In this document: piece by piece, positions 30,318 through 37,555 of the stretch
Layout: each line of letters starts with the position of its first letter
Numbering within the stretch: the stretch's first letter is position 1
Assembly (NCBI GenBank): GCA_018780265.1
Contig: JADMJV010000045.1
Span: 87,965-125,519, forward strand
Reading direction: 5' to 3'
Source of the DNA: a bacterium
GTDB taxonomy: Bacteria; Vulcanimicrobiota; Xenobia; Xenobiales; JADMJV01
Length of the DNA stretch: 37,555 bases
Program-made: the position numbers and the translations under genes
The notes under the pieces: model-generated
The model's input: the letters and a program-made list of their open reading frames with translations, nothing else
What the model was told of the DNA's origin: nothing
Database searches by the model: none

Positions 30318-31574
30318 TCACGCCAACTCACAGAGTGAGTTTAATCCCTGGATCGCGTGAGCGGCGTCCTGGAAGCGGTCTTCCACGCGTTGGGCGATGA
30401 GGCGGCAGATGAATTCATTGAGACCTGGATTTATGTTGGGGTGAATGTCTCGCAGCGGGGCCGGGGCCTTTGTCAACTTTTGTCGCATAGCCTCCATGAG
30501 ATCGTCAGAGTAAGGCAAGCCGGGGAGCAGTCTCTCGTAGAGTATCAGTCCCAGTGAATACAGGTCAGCACGAGCGTCAATTTCCATTCCTTGTAGCTGT
30601 TCTGGCGACATGTAGATCGGGGTCCCCATGATCGTGCCGGTTCCGGTTAGACGCGTCCCATGGATTTTGTGAGCAATTCCAAAGTCCATCAACTTGAGAC
30701 TTCCTTCTTTCATCACCATAAGGTTGGCCGGTTTCAGGTCGCGGTGGATGACCCCCTGAGAGTGGATGTATTGAAGGGCCTCCAATACTTGACGGGCAAA
30801 CGCGATGCACTGTTTACACTCGATGGGCCAGGGCTGGATGGGCCACTTATCCAGCGGGGTTCCCTCCACGTATTCCAAAACCACGTAGAGTTCCTCGCCG
30901 AGCGGTACTTCGAGCACTTTTACCACGCGGGGATGGTCAAGTCTGCACCCCAGTTCAATTTCACGATAAAAGCGCTGGCGGAAATCGGTCTGGGAGACCA
31001 GGTGGGGGGCGGGAACCTTAATGGCCACCATGTGGCCGTCCTCAGCTTCAGCCCGGTAAACAACGCCCATGCCCCCGCTTCCCAACAGTTCAATCAGTCG
31101 GTATTGCCCGACTTTGCGTTTGGGGATCTTGCCGTCAGGCCTGATTAAGGGTTCCTGATTGGTGCCGGTCGTGGGTAGGCTATTGAGTCGACGGCGGTAA
31201 AACATGAAGAGTCCGGCTGTGAAGCAGAGAAGCAATCCAAACAGGCGCCCCCAATGGACCAGCGACTGGCATTTTTCGCGACTGAAAATCAATACGACAT
31301 AGCTACGCAATGCTGGTTGCGTCTGAATTTCGTACCAGAGCCCATGGTCAAGAACTCCGCGAACCTCCAGGTCGACGTCTGGCAGTTCGTAGGTTGGGTC
31401 GGCCGCATGAACTGGAAGGGGCGTCCACCGATTGGAGCCCGTCTGACGGTAGCTCAACTGAAAGTGGTCAGAAAGGTTGATCTTGATGAATCGAGTGCCC
31501 GTCTGAGCATGCATGGGCCCCCCGACCACAAGCAACCACAATACCAACCAGGAGAATTTGAAGGGTGGAGGCAT
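30318..31574 (-). CDS. Membrane Ser/Thr protein kinase with exported N-terminal domain
   Basis: An N-terminal signal peptide or anchor (about 8-24) leads into a small extracytoplasmic domain (about 25-105), then a membrane segment (about 108-126). A cytoplasmic Hanks-type kinase follows (about 157-415). Kinase motifs: GSGGMGVVYRAE (P-loop), VAIK (Lys186), HRDLKPAN (catalytic loop), MDFG, GTPIYMSPEQ (activation segment end), and ADLYSLGLILYE. This is the reverse of the PknB order, where the sensor is C-terminal, so signals from outside would enter through the N-terminus. It is divergent from the second pilin cassette, with 37 bp between starts. Substrates could include phosphothreonine-binding partners such as the twin-FHA protein; this is inference. 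Confidence 0.9.
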   Translation of the reverse strand: MPPPFKFSWLVLWLLVVGGPMHAQTGTRFIKINLSDHFQLSYRQTGSNRWTPLPVHAADPTYELPDVDLEVRGVLDHGLWYEIQTQPALRSYVVLIFSREKCQSLVHWGRLFGLLLCFTAGLFMFYRRRLNSLPTTGTNQEPLIRPDGKIPKRKVGQYRLIELLGSGGMGVVYRAEAEDGHMVAIKVPAPHLVSQTDFRQRFYREIELGCRLDHPRVVKVLEVPLGEELYVVLEYVEGTPLDKWPIQPWPIECKQCIAFARQVLEALQYIHSQGVIHRDLKPANLMVMKEGSLKLMDFGIAHKIHGTRLTGTGTIMGTPIYMSPEQLQGMEIDARADLYSLGLILYERLLPGLPYSDDLMEAMRQKLTKAPAPLRDIHPNINPGLNEFICRLIAQRVEDRFQDAAHAIQGLNSLCELA

Positions 31575-31611
31575 CCAGGAGTTTTGGGCGGATGGGAAGA
31601 AGATCCTCCCT

Positions 31612-33522
31612 ATGATGAAGAGGCGGGGTATAGCGGTGATTCACACTCTCGCCCTGATCACTCTGGTGATGGTCATGGCTTTCGCGCTTGCCTCTTCGAC
31701 GTTGTCGCAACTCAACTTGAGCGCGCACTACAATCAGCGTTGCCAGGCGGACAGCACAGCGCGGGCAGCCATGACCGAATTTGTCATCCGGGCCCGCAAG
31801 GCCGACCCGGTAAAGACGGTGACCGCGTTAGGCCCTTCGGTTCTGGAGTCTTTCCGCCCCAAGCCGATGTTGTTACAACCGGGCGGAGCAATTCAAGGCT
31901 ACGCGACTTTGCAAATAGACCGTTGTGTGGATAACGGAGCCAGTCAGTACCCGGCCGCTGGCTATTTCGACCCTGCAGGGACTCGCAGTGTTCCACCCTT
32001 TTCTCTCAGCGTCGTGTATGAGGTGCAACTGGGCAGTCGCAGTTACACCTATGAAAGCCTGGTTCAGCAGCGCTGGCCCTACGCTTTGACCGGGCCCGGG
32101 CCCATCGTTGTGCCCGGTCGAATCGGGCCCGACCCCTCGGGGGGCGGTTCCCCCGAGATGCCCCAGCAATTTTGGACCGCGCCATCGGCCGTCAAAGGCC
32201 GTGTTCTGGCATTGCAGGCCGACGTGGGAATTGAGAGTAACGCGGGAGGGGAAGATCGGTTGGGGTATTTGAAAAGCCCGATCGTCGTTTCTCCCGATGC
32301 CTATCAAGCACTCTATCCCTATGCCATCAGCGGTGGGTTGGTCAACGTCGCCTCAGACTTTCGTGGAGTCATTCCGGTTCCGATTTTGCACGAAGAAACG
32401 ACGGATCGCCTTACTCTTGGCGGTCCGTTCACGATGGTTCAACTGAGTTATGTTCCGGGTTCAGGGCTGGATGGCGGTCCGAATCTGCTGGGATTCCCGC
32501 ACGCGACAGGGGGGGCTCAGTCGGATGCTGAGGCAGTAAGCCGTGCTCTGGCCGGATCCTATGCTTTGAACCGGTTTCGACAAGATTCGCGGGGCGCAAT
32601 TGTTCATCGCGGGGCCGACCTGGGGGAAAATCTGCCGACCGGATCTACGGCCCTCAGTACGCAACCCGTGGTCAGGGTGGAGCCCGGTAACTCTCTGCGC
32701 GGTAAAGTTCGATATGACTACAGGGTGGGCGGTCTGGCTGCTGATGAGCCGGTGTCGCGCACTGAAATGCAGGCCATGTTCGCCAAACCCGATGTTTCGC
32801 AGTGGCCTGAGATTCAGATTAGCAATCAATTCGCCAAGGAGTTGATCATTACCCGTGAACCGGTGGTCTCGCCTCCCTCCTTCGGGGCGGTGCCCCCTCC
32901 TACTCGTTACTCTGCTCCTGCCGGACAGTGTCGTCTGGTAGGAAATCTGAAGCCTGTCGGGTACGACTTGTCGAAGGTGGGAGACGCGTACGCTGCGGCC
33001 TTGCTAGCCCAGTACCCGTGGCTTCCCGCTGACCCCAACGTGCACGGATCGCTTGTTCTGCAGGATGTTGCCCTGGCGGTGGAAGGCGATGTCACTCTTG
33101 AGAACTACATCCTTAAGGGGTCCAATGCGACTTTGTTGGTCGATGGCAACTTGACCATCGACGGTGGGTATTTGGACGCGGGCGACAACGGACTGGTCAT
33201 TTTCTGTCGTCGACTGATCATGAAGGCCAAGGGCACTTTCAACGGGCTGATTGTAGCCGAAAAAGGCGCTGCTCTGTATGGATCTGGTGCTTCCGAGCCG
33301 CCCAGCGAGCCCGGGTTGGTCATCAAAGGTGGACTGCTCGTGGGGGGCATCGATCTGCTGATCAAACCTTCACCGGCCGGCTATTACACGAAAAATCAGT
33401 ATTTGCCGCTGACCATTCGAGGACTGACTTTGACCTCTACCCGCATTGAATATGAACCTCGCTATCTGAGAGGATTAAACCGATTCGGGACCTATGAGGT
33501 GCTGGCCACGGTTCTACATTGA
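31612..33522 (+). CDS. PilX/GspK-like exported pilus-associated protein, 636 aa
   Basis: The frame is open from 31513, but the MMKRRG start at 31612 or 31615 places basic residues directly before the hydrophobic helix (IAVIHTLALITLVMVMAFAL), as in PilX/GspK. It continues CQADSTARAAMTEFVIRARK, matching the RARQAAESGVQYAITRLR segment of the paralogue at 4816-6939. The C-terminal 170 residues have similar Gly/Asn-rich beta turns (EGDVTLENYI, LLVDGNLTIDGGYLD, GTFNGLIVAEKGA). No Glu5 is present. It leads a cassette PilX-like, prepilin, prepilin in the same order as the first one. The next gene begins inside its stop. Probably a large minor pseudopilin or tip protein. Confidence 0.72.
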   Translation: MMKRRGIAVIHTLALITLVMVMAFALASSTLSQLNLSAHYNQRCQADSTARAAMTEFVIRARKADPVKTVTALGPSVLESFRPKPMLLQPGGAIQGYATLQIDRCVDNGASQYPAAGYFDPAGTRSVPPFSLSVVYEVQLGSRSYTYESLVQQRWPYALTGPGPIVVPGRIGPDPSGGGSPEMPQQFWTAPSAVKGRVLALQADVGIESNAGGEDRLGYLKSPIVVSPDAYQALYPYAISGGLVNVASDFRGVIPVPILHEETTDRLTLGGPFTMVQLSYVPGSGLDGGPNLLGFPHATGGAQSDAEAVSRALAGSYALNRFRQDSRGAIVHRGADLGENLPTGSTALSTQPVVRVEPGNSLRGKVRYDYRVGGLAADEPVSRTEMQAMFAKPDVSQWPEIQISNQFAKELIITREPVVSPPSFGAVPPPTRYSAPAGQCRLVGNLKPVGYDLSKVGDAYAAALLAQYPWLPADPNVHGSLVLQDVALAVEGDVTLENYILKGSNATLLVDGNLTIDGGYLDAGDNGLVIFCRRLIMKAKGTFNGLIVAEKGAALYGSGASEPPSEPGLVIKGGLLVGGIDLLIKPSPAGYYTKNQYLPLTIRGLTLTSTRIEYEPRYLRGLNRFGTYEVLATVLH

Positions 33523-33887
33523 CAGCACCAAGGAAAGCGGTGAGCCTGCTGGAAGTCATCGTGGCTCTGGCGCTGTTGGCTATGATTCTCCCGCTGATTC
33601 TAAATCTTCTGCCGACTTCTATGCTGAGCCTGCGCCGGGCCGAGCGATTGCAAATCGCCACCACTCTTGCGAGCTATCGGATGGATGAGGCGAATTTGGT
33701 CGACCCTCGTCCAGGAGTGGATGTCGACGAAATCGTACCGTTGTCGTCACGTCGCTATCACGTCGTCCGTCAATTCTATGCCATCGACAGTGAACGAATA
33801 GATGTTGTGGTGAGTGTGACTCTTTTGGACACGGATCTGCCGCCTGTGTCTCTGGCCAGTCGCCTCCTGCGCGCGGCCACGCCGTGA
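33519..33887 (+). CDS. Prepilin-like protein, PilV/GspI type
   Basis: The 122-residue product has RKAVSLLEVIVALALL: cleavage would fall after Ala, with Glu at mature position 5 and a hydrophobic helix to about residue 30. The soluble part is short, about 90 residues. The start is TTG at 33519, overlapping the previous stop; no ATG is available and the leader needs this start. It ends four bases into the next prepilin gene, giving tight coupling. It corresponds in place to the prepilin at 4337-4834 in the first cassette. Confidence 0.78.
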   Translation: MTAPRKAVSLLEVIVALALLAMILPLILNLLPTSMLSLRRAERLQIATTLASYRMDEANLVDPRPGVDVDEIVPLSSRRYHVVRQFYAIDSERIDVVVSVTLLDTDLPPVSLASRLLRAATP

Positions 33888-34480
33888 TTCGACGAGGCCG
33901 CACCGGGCTGACCCTGGCCGAAGTTTTGGTGGCGGGCGGATTGTTCTTGCTGATTCTGGGTTTCTTTGTGCCGGTTTTTCGAATCTGTTGGCGGAGTTGG
34001 AGCCGGGGGGAAGATTTGCAGGCGACCCAGCGGGCAACCCTGTCTCTAACCAGTCGATTGCGGCATGATTTTGCCAACTCTCTGCCAGAAAGCCTCCGGG
34101 TCGAGAAGTCCGCCTCCAACACTCTACTCAGTTTCATTTCTTTCGACGCCAGCGCAGGGCAGCAGACGATGTGGACCGAAAAAGGGGAAATCATCTGGCG
34201 CAAATGGGTGCAATACAAATTTGACGCCAGCGACCAGACCGTCCGCCGTCGGGAGGTCGCCCTGACTCCGCCCACCGAGGAGCCGTCCGCCAGTCCGCCA
34301 GCCTGGGACATCCGCACTTCTCATCCAGTGGCCCGCAACGTAAGTCGATTCGACCTCGATTCGGCCAGCGGACAAGTCCGACTTCACGTGTATGTATTGG
34401 CCAACCAGGGGGGGGCGGAAAGCGCCACCGATATTTCCGTTTTGCCTGCAGTGTATGCTCTGGATACCGTGGGATATTGA
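33884..34480 (+). CDS. Prepilin-like protein, PilW/GspJ type
   Basis: GTG at 33884 overlaps the previous stop. The 198-residue product has RRGRTGLTLAEVLVAGGLFL, with Gly before the cleavage site and Glu at mature position 5, then a hydrophobic helix. A pseudopilin-like domain follows (RHDFANSLPESLRVEK, a GspJ-like stretch). Its position third in the cassette and its size match PilW/GspJ. It corresponds to the gene at 3577-4353. It ends four bases before the end of the facing GspF-like gene. Confidence 0.8.
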   Translation: MIRRGRTGLTLAEVLVAGGLFLLILGFFVPVFRICWRSWSRGEDLQATQRATLSLTSRLRHDFANSLPESLRVEKSASNTLLSFISFDASAGQQTMWTEKGEIIWRKWVQYKFDASDQTVRRREVALTPPTEEPSASPPAWDIRTSHPVARNVSRFDLDSASGQVRLHVYVLANQGGAESATDISVLPAVYALDTVGY

Positions 34481-34484
34481 CGCG

Positions 34485-36026
34485 TTAAATGGACTCAAGC
34501 AGACGCAAGGAGGGAAGCAGGGTCCCCAGGCAGACGAACCCTACCACGACACCCATCGTCGCCATAATCACGGGTTCCATCAACTGGAGGGCTGTATCCA
34601 GGCTTTGATCGAACTCCAACTTGGCGGCCCGGCTGATCCATTCTAGCGAGGAGATGAGGTGGCCGCTTTCCTCGCCCGCCACCAGCATCTGGCGGAAGGT
34701 AGGCCGAATAGCCGGGGTGAGCATCAGGGCCTCCGACAGGGGATCGCCCTGACGAACATGCTCCAGGACAATTGGAGCTTGCGATTCGAGAAGTGGGGAG
34801 CCGCCGACCAGCAACGAACTTTGCAGTGCCTCCAAGAGCGGAACTCCGGCTTTCAGTTGTAAGCTCAGGGAACTGGCCAGGGAGGCTTCTTGCCAGGCGC
34901 AGTAGGCACGTCCAGAAATGGGGTTCTTCCACAAGAACTCATGCCAGAGCCTGGTCGTCTCGGGCCTCCTCAACAGGGAACGCATTATTGCTGGCAGTGC
35001 CAGCAATAGCGCTGCGAGGACCAGCCAACTGATGGGGGAGCTGGCAATATTGCCGATCCACAACAGCAGTCGGGTTGGCAGCGGCAACCCTCCCATTGCC
35101 TCGTAAGCTCGCAGTTGATCTCGCAGGACGAATGTTGGCAAAGCAATGACCAGAGCCAGGCAAGCGCTCAGCACAAAACCCGGATAGATAAGTGCCTGCA
35201 GGAACGCGATCCGACGCTTGTGACTCTCCTCCAGATACTGGGCCAATTGGGAGAGAACCAGGGCGAGTTGACCGGAGTTTTCAGCGCACGTTAGCAACTG
35301 CAGCACCATGGCTGAGAACTGCCCCAGTCGGCCGCACCCCGCTGAAAATGGGTTGCCCTTTAGCAGATATCGGTGCAACTCCGTACAGAAGTTCTTCAAT
35401 CGAGTCGACTCACCGTGCTGTGCCAGGGCGTGAAGGCCATGCAGCAGGGGTATCCCGGCCTGGACAAAGGTGGCCATACTGCGAAAGAACGTTACTTGCT
35501 GACCCACCGGCAATGTGCATCGATTCTGAACGCTCGCCGGTCCGGAAGGGCCCGATGGAGTGGTCACAGCCGGAGCCGGAGGAGGGGGGCGGCGGCTGGC
35601 AGTTTGTTTGACCGGCTGTCCGAGCCTGCGAGCCAAATTCAGGACGTTGCTGTAGTCGGTGAAGCTGAACTGGGCGATACGCTTGCGGTCGTCAGCGTAA
35701 AGCAGCCCGGTTCCCCGGGGATCGGAAAATTTCACCGGAATACATAGATAGGACTTGATTCCCGAGAGCATGAACGTCAAAGAGAACTCTTCGGCTTGAT
35801 CATGATCGCTCCACCTGGGTTCCTGGGTCCTGGCAACCTCTTCGAGCAGGGAAAGGCTGAGGGCTTCTGTAAAAATGTTCTCTCCGTCCAGGCCGAAGGA
35901 ACCCACGACGGTAATCACCTGCTTTTCGCCCCACCAACTTACCAGGTAGCGCTCAGCTTTGATCAACTCACGCAGTTGCCCTAGCCCCGATTTCAGGGCC
36001 TCCGGCACAATGGGGGGAGCGCTCAC
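34485..36026 (-). CDS. GspF/PilC-like inner membrane protein with N-terminal GAF-like domain
   Basis: Residues about 175-297 and 380-505 are two T2SSF repeats, with FFRSMATFVQAGIPLLHGLH, ENSGQLALVLSQLAQYLEES, SLASSLSLQLKAGVPLLEAL and GEESGHLISSLEWIS. The usual three membrane helices are present (about 290-315, 335-358, 485-505). GspF/PilC is the inner-membrane platform that couples the assembly ATPase to pilus or pseudopilus growth. Unusually, residues about 10-138 form a GAF-like domain (RELIKAERYLVSWW, SLLEEVARTQEP, KSYLCIPVKFSDPRGTGLLY), joined by a proline-rich linker. Ordinary GspF proteins have a short cytoplasmic N-terminus. Total length 513, against about 400. The gene faces the second pilin cassette. 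Confidence 0.85.
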   Translation of the reverse strand: MSAPPIVPEALKSGLGQLRELIKAERYLVSWWGEKQVITVVGSFGLDGENIFTEALSLSLLEEVARTQEPRWSDHDQAEEFSLTFMLSGIKSYLCIPVKFSDPRGTGLLYADDRKRIAQFSFTDYSNVLNLARRLGQPVKQTASRRPPPPAPAVTTPSGPSGPASVQNRCTLPVGQQVTFFRSMATFVQAGIPLLHGLHALAQHGESTRLKNFCTELHRYLLKGNPFSAGCGRLGQFSAMVLQLLTCAENSGQLALVLSQLAQYLEESHKRRIAFLQALIYPGFVLSACLALVIALPTFVLRDQLRAYEAMGGLPLPTRLLLWIGNIASSPISWLVLAALLLALPAIMRSLLRRPETTRLWHEFLWKNPISGRAYCAWQEASLASSLSLQLKAGVPLLEALQSSLLVGGSPLLESQAPIVLEHVRQGDPLSEALMLTPAIRPTFRQMLVAGEESGHLISSLEWISRAAKLEFDQSLDTALQLMEPVIMATMGVVVGFVCLGTLLPSLRLLESI

Positions 36027-36094
36027 CTCTTTCCCACCTTATGGGATATTTCCTGGACTCAAGGCCGTTACCGCTTGTGTTGAGAACAGGCTAA

Positions 36095-36634
36095 CTACTT
36101 GCCTGATACGAGCCATTCGCCAAAACTCTCTCCCCATTTTTCGCCGGCCATTCCGCCCGCCACCCCCAATCCAATTCCTAAGCCTTCCACCGCTCCCCAC
36201 ACTTCTTTGGATTTTTCCCGAGGGCTAAAATTGGGGTTGTTGATGGCGTCTATATCCTTCTTCAGGCAAGATCCCCAGTTCATGATGGGTGCATACTTCG
36301 CTGCCCCTTGGAGTAACTTGTTGCCCCCAAGTTCGGCAAACCGGCCAGGCTCCTTGCTGCCGTGCTTAACCGCGTCCAGGCAACGTTGCTGAATTGCCTG
36401 CTCAGTTTTCTCAGCCGCTTCCAGAGTCACCTTCGTTCCTTCCAGTCCTTTACCAAACCCGCCCATCAGCCCTGTCGTCCAATTGGGCCTGTGATTTCTG
36501 CCGTGGGATTCCTGGCTCAGTTCCACCCCATCTGGCTGGGAATGCGCCGGGGGCAAATGTAGGGGGTGACGAGTCGAATTTTGCTGGCTCTTGGTGTGCA
36601 CCTGCTGACCTCGACTGGTTACGCCGTGAATCAT
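36095..36634 (-). CDS. Hypothetical protein, 179 aa, disordered N-terminus and glycine-rich C-terminus
   Basis: GGGGAG lies about ten bases before the ATG at 36634. The first 55 residues are polar (rich in Q, S, H and P) and look disordered. The middle (60-130) is helical. The end holds a glycine-zipper-like helix (GIGLGVAGGMAGEKWG). No signal peptide is present and no family is recognised. A polar N-terminus without a signal and a glycine-rich helix are seen in some secreted effectors and membrane-active proteins, but nothing here proves this. Confidence 0.55.
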   Translation of the reverse strand: MIHGVTSRGQQVHTKSQQNSTRHPLHLPPAHSQPDGVELSQESHGRNHRPNWTTGLMGGFGKGLEGTKVTLEAAEKTEQAIQQRCLDAVKHGSKEPGRFAELGGNKLLQGAAKYAPIMNWGSCLKKDIDAINNPNFSPREKSKEVWGAVEGLGIGLGVAGGMAGEKWGESFGEWLVSGK

Positions 36635-36755
36635 AGGAAGTAGCTCCCCTATCGGCTTAAACGTTTCTTAAATAGTAGACCGGAAAGATTGCCAACCTGT
36701 TACTTTCCTGCAAACATTTGCATTGATCCGGCGACTTAGCCAGGCGGCCAGTCTT

Positions 36756-37280
36756 TCAGTGCAGTAGGGAAGAGGCCTGGAGTCCCCCAACGAAGCCACC
36801 AACCACTCCGCCACCGGCCGCCAAGATCATCAATTCGGACACGCTTCCGGTCTGTAGCGGGCTGGAAGCCCCTCCGGCTCCGGCCAGCCCATTGGCTATC
36901 CCCAATGACAGGGAAAGCAGTCTGTCGGCGATTGGGCATATCGGCTCGCCCAGGGCCGCACTCAAGAATCGGCTAAGGGTTACGCCCCACATTGCCCCCG
37001 TTACCCCCCCGACCAGTAGGCCAGCGATCGGCCCGCCAGCAGCCCGCGCCGATTGGGTAGCTATGGAAGTAAATACTCCAACGATACCAGGCGAAGAGCC
37101 GATAGAGACCCCCCTGTAGATACCGGCCGCCAAATCAAGCGTGGTCCCCCTGGAGACAGGCAGATCTGATAAGGATGGGTCTTTTAGAGGTTGGTTGAGC
37201 GGGCAAATGGCCCCCGTCGGGGCCTTGACCTGAGTGACACCAATGAGTGGCCTGAGAGATGTTATCTTGTGGATTTGCAT
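36756..37280 (-). CDS. Hypothetical glycine-rich membrane protein, 174 aa
   Basis: AAAGGGA precedes the ATG at 37280. A polar N-terminus of about 45 residues leads into three hydrophobic, glycine/alanine-rich stretches (about 55-75, 80-105, 148-170) with glycine-zipper patterns such as GGPIAGLLVGGVTGAMWG and GGGVVGGFVGG. No family is recognised. It may insert in membranes. It resembles the neighbouring gene at 36095-36634 in general build (polar head, glycine-rich end), though not clearly in sequence. Confidence 0.55.
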   Translation of the reverse strand: MQIHKITSLRPLIGVTQVKAPTGAICPLNQPLKDPSLSDLPVSRGTTLDLAAGIYRGVSIGSSPGIVGVFTSIATQSARAAGGPIAGLLVGGVTGAMWGVTLSRFLSAALGEPICPIADRLLSLSLGIANGLAGAGGASSPLQTGSVSELMILAAGGGVVGGFVGGLQASSLLH

Positions 37281-37555
37281 AGCATGGTCCCTTTGCGCTG
37301 ACGACAGCAGCCAATGACCGAGCCACCAAGGACGGGTAGGCCCTCATTAACGCTTCGGTGTCCCCATCTATAGTCAATCGGGGTCAAGGTGGTGTTATGC
37401 CATCGTCAAATAGGGGCACGGGTTGTTGCCGCCGTATTTCTGCACGTCGGCCGCGGGACATTAGGCGATAGCGCATCTGCAAGCCATCAACAGACGAATC
37501 TCAGACCTCCTGATCTCTGGCCGGAGAAGAATAAGGTGGAACGGCGTACTAAGGG
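37281..37555. other. Window end, no supported gene
   Basis: Short open frames on both strands lack ribosome sites and recognisable content. A minus-strand stretch near 37400-37440 reads VQKYGGNNPCPYLTMA before a stop, which looks protein-like but is too short to identify. It also carries the region upstream of the glycine-rich membrane protein gene. Confidence 0.35.

Noticed and set aside
30077..30331. 84-codon minus-strand and 89-codon plus-strand frames between Uma2 and the kinase
   Set aside because: Both run through the hairpin, overlap the kinase end, and lack start signals and recognisable content.

Overview
The window looks like chromosomal DNA from a GC-rich, diderm, respiratory bacterium. 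It carries a cytochrome cd1 nitrite reductase (nirS) with most of the heme d1 pathway, two sets of type IV-pilus/type II-secretion-like minor pilin genes, an MBOAT/SGNH polysaccharide-acylation group, FHA and Ser/Thr kinase signalling proteins, and several exported proteins of no recognised family. No rRNA, tRNA or CRISPR array was seen. The phylum cannot be fixed from this sequence; the mix (FHA, pseudopilins, secreted orphans, decayed flhA-like and IS110 pieces) fits a large-genome environmental lineage.

Layout. 1-2.7 kb: two unrecognised proteins on +, the second behind three TGACG repeats spaced 11 bp apart. 2.6-3.3 kb: a vapBC-like toxin-antitoxin pair with a promoter that predicts a leaderless mRNA. 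3.6-9.2 kb (-): an apparent operon of a twin-FHA protein, an unknown protein, a PilX/GspK-like protein and two prepilin-like proteins. 9.2-12.4 kb (+): a pentapeptide-repeat protein, then a three-gene translationally coupled operon ending in an exported protein with five six-cysteine repeats. 12.6-12.7 kb (-): a decayed flhA/sctV fragment. 12.8-16.8 kb: an MBOAT acyltransferase, two SGNH-type proteins and a DUF5989-like micro-protein. 16.9-17.2 kb: a frameshifted IS110 transposase remnant. 17.2-19.4 kb (-): an AlbA_2/HATPase protein coupled to a ParA-like ATPase.

20.1-29 kb: the nitrite reduction and heme d1 region. The - strand run nirS, nirN-like (with a second c-type heme site), nirJ, nirF and a fused nirD-nirL-type decarboxylase is tightly overlapped. 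Divergent from nirS is a precorrin-2 dehydrogenase/ferrochelatase. Facing it is a cytochrome c plus uroporphyrinogen-III methyltransferase/synthase operon whose promoter has a perfect FNR/DNR box (TTGAT-N4-ATCAA) 22 bp upstream of a -10 element. Together these genes cover uroporphyrinogen III synthesis, precorrin-2, siroheme and heme d1, the reductase, and a probable electron donor.

29.5-37.5 kb: a Uma2-type protein, a membrane Ser/Thr kinase with an exported N-terminal domain, a second PilX-like/prepilin/prepilin cassette in the same order as the first, a GspF/PilC-like protein with an N-terminal GAF-like domain, and two unrecognised small proteins.

The most unusual items are the cysteine-repeat operon, the GAF-GspF fusion beside duplicated pilin cassettes, the AlbA_2-ParA pair, and the two-heme NirN variant.
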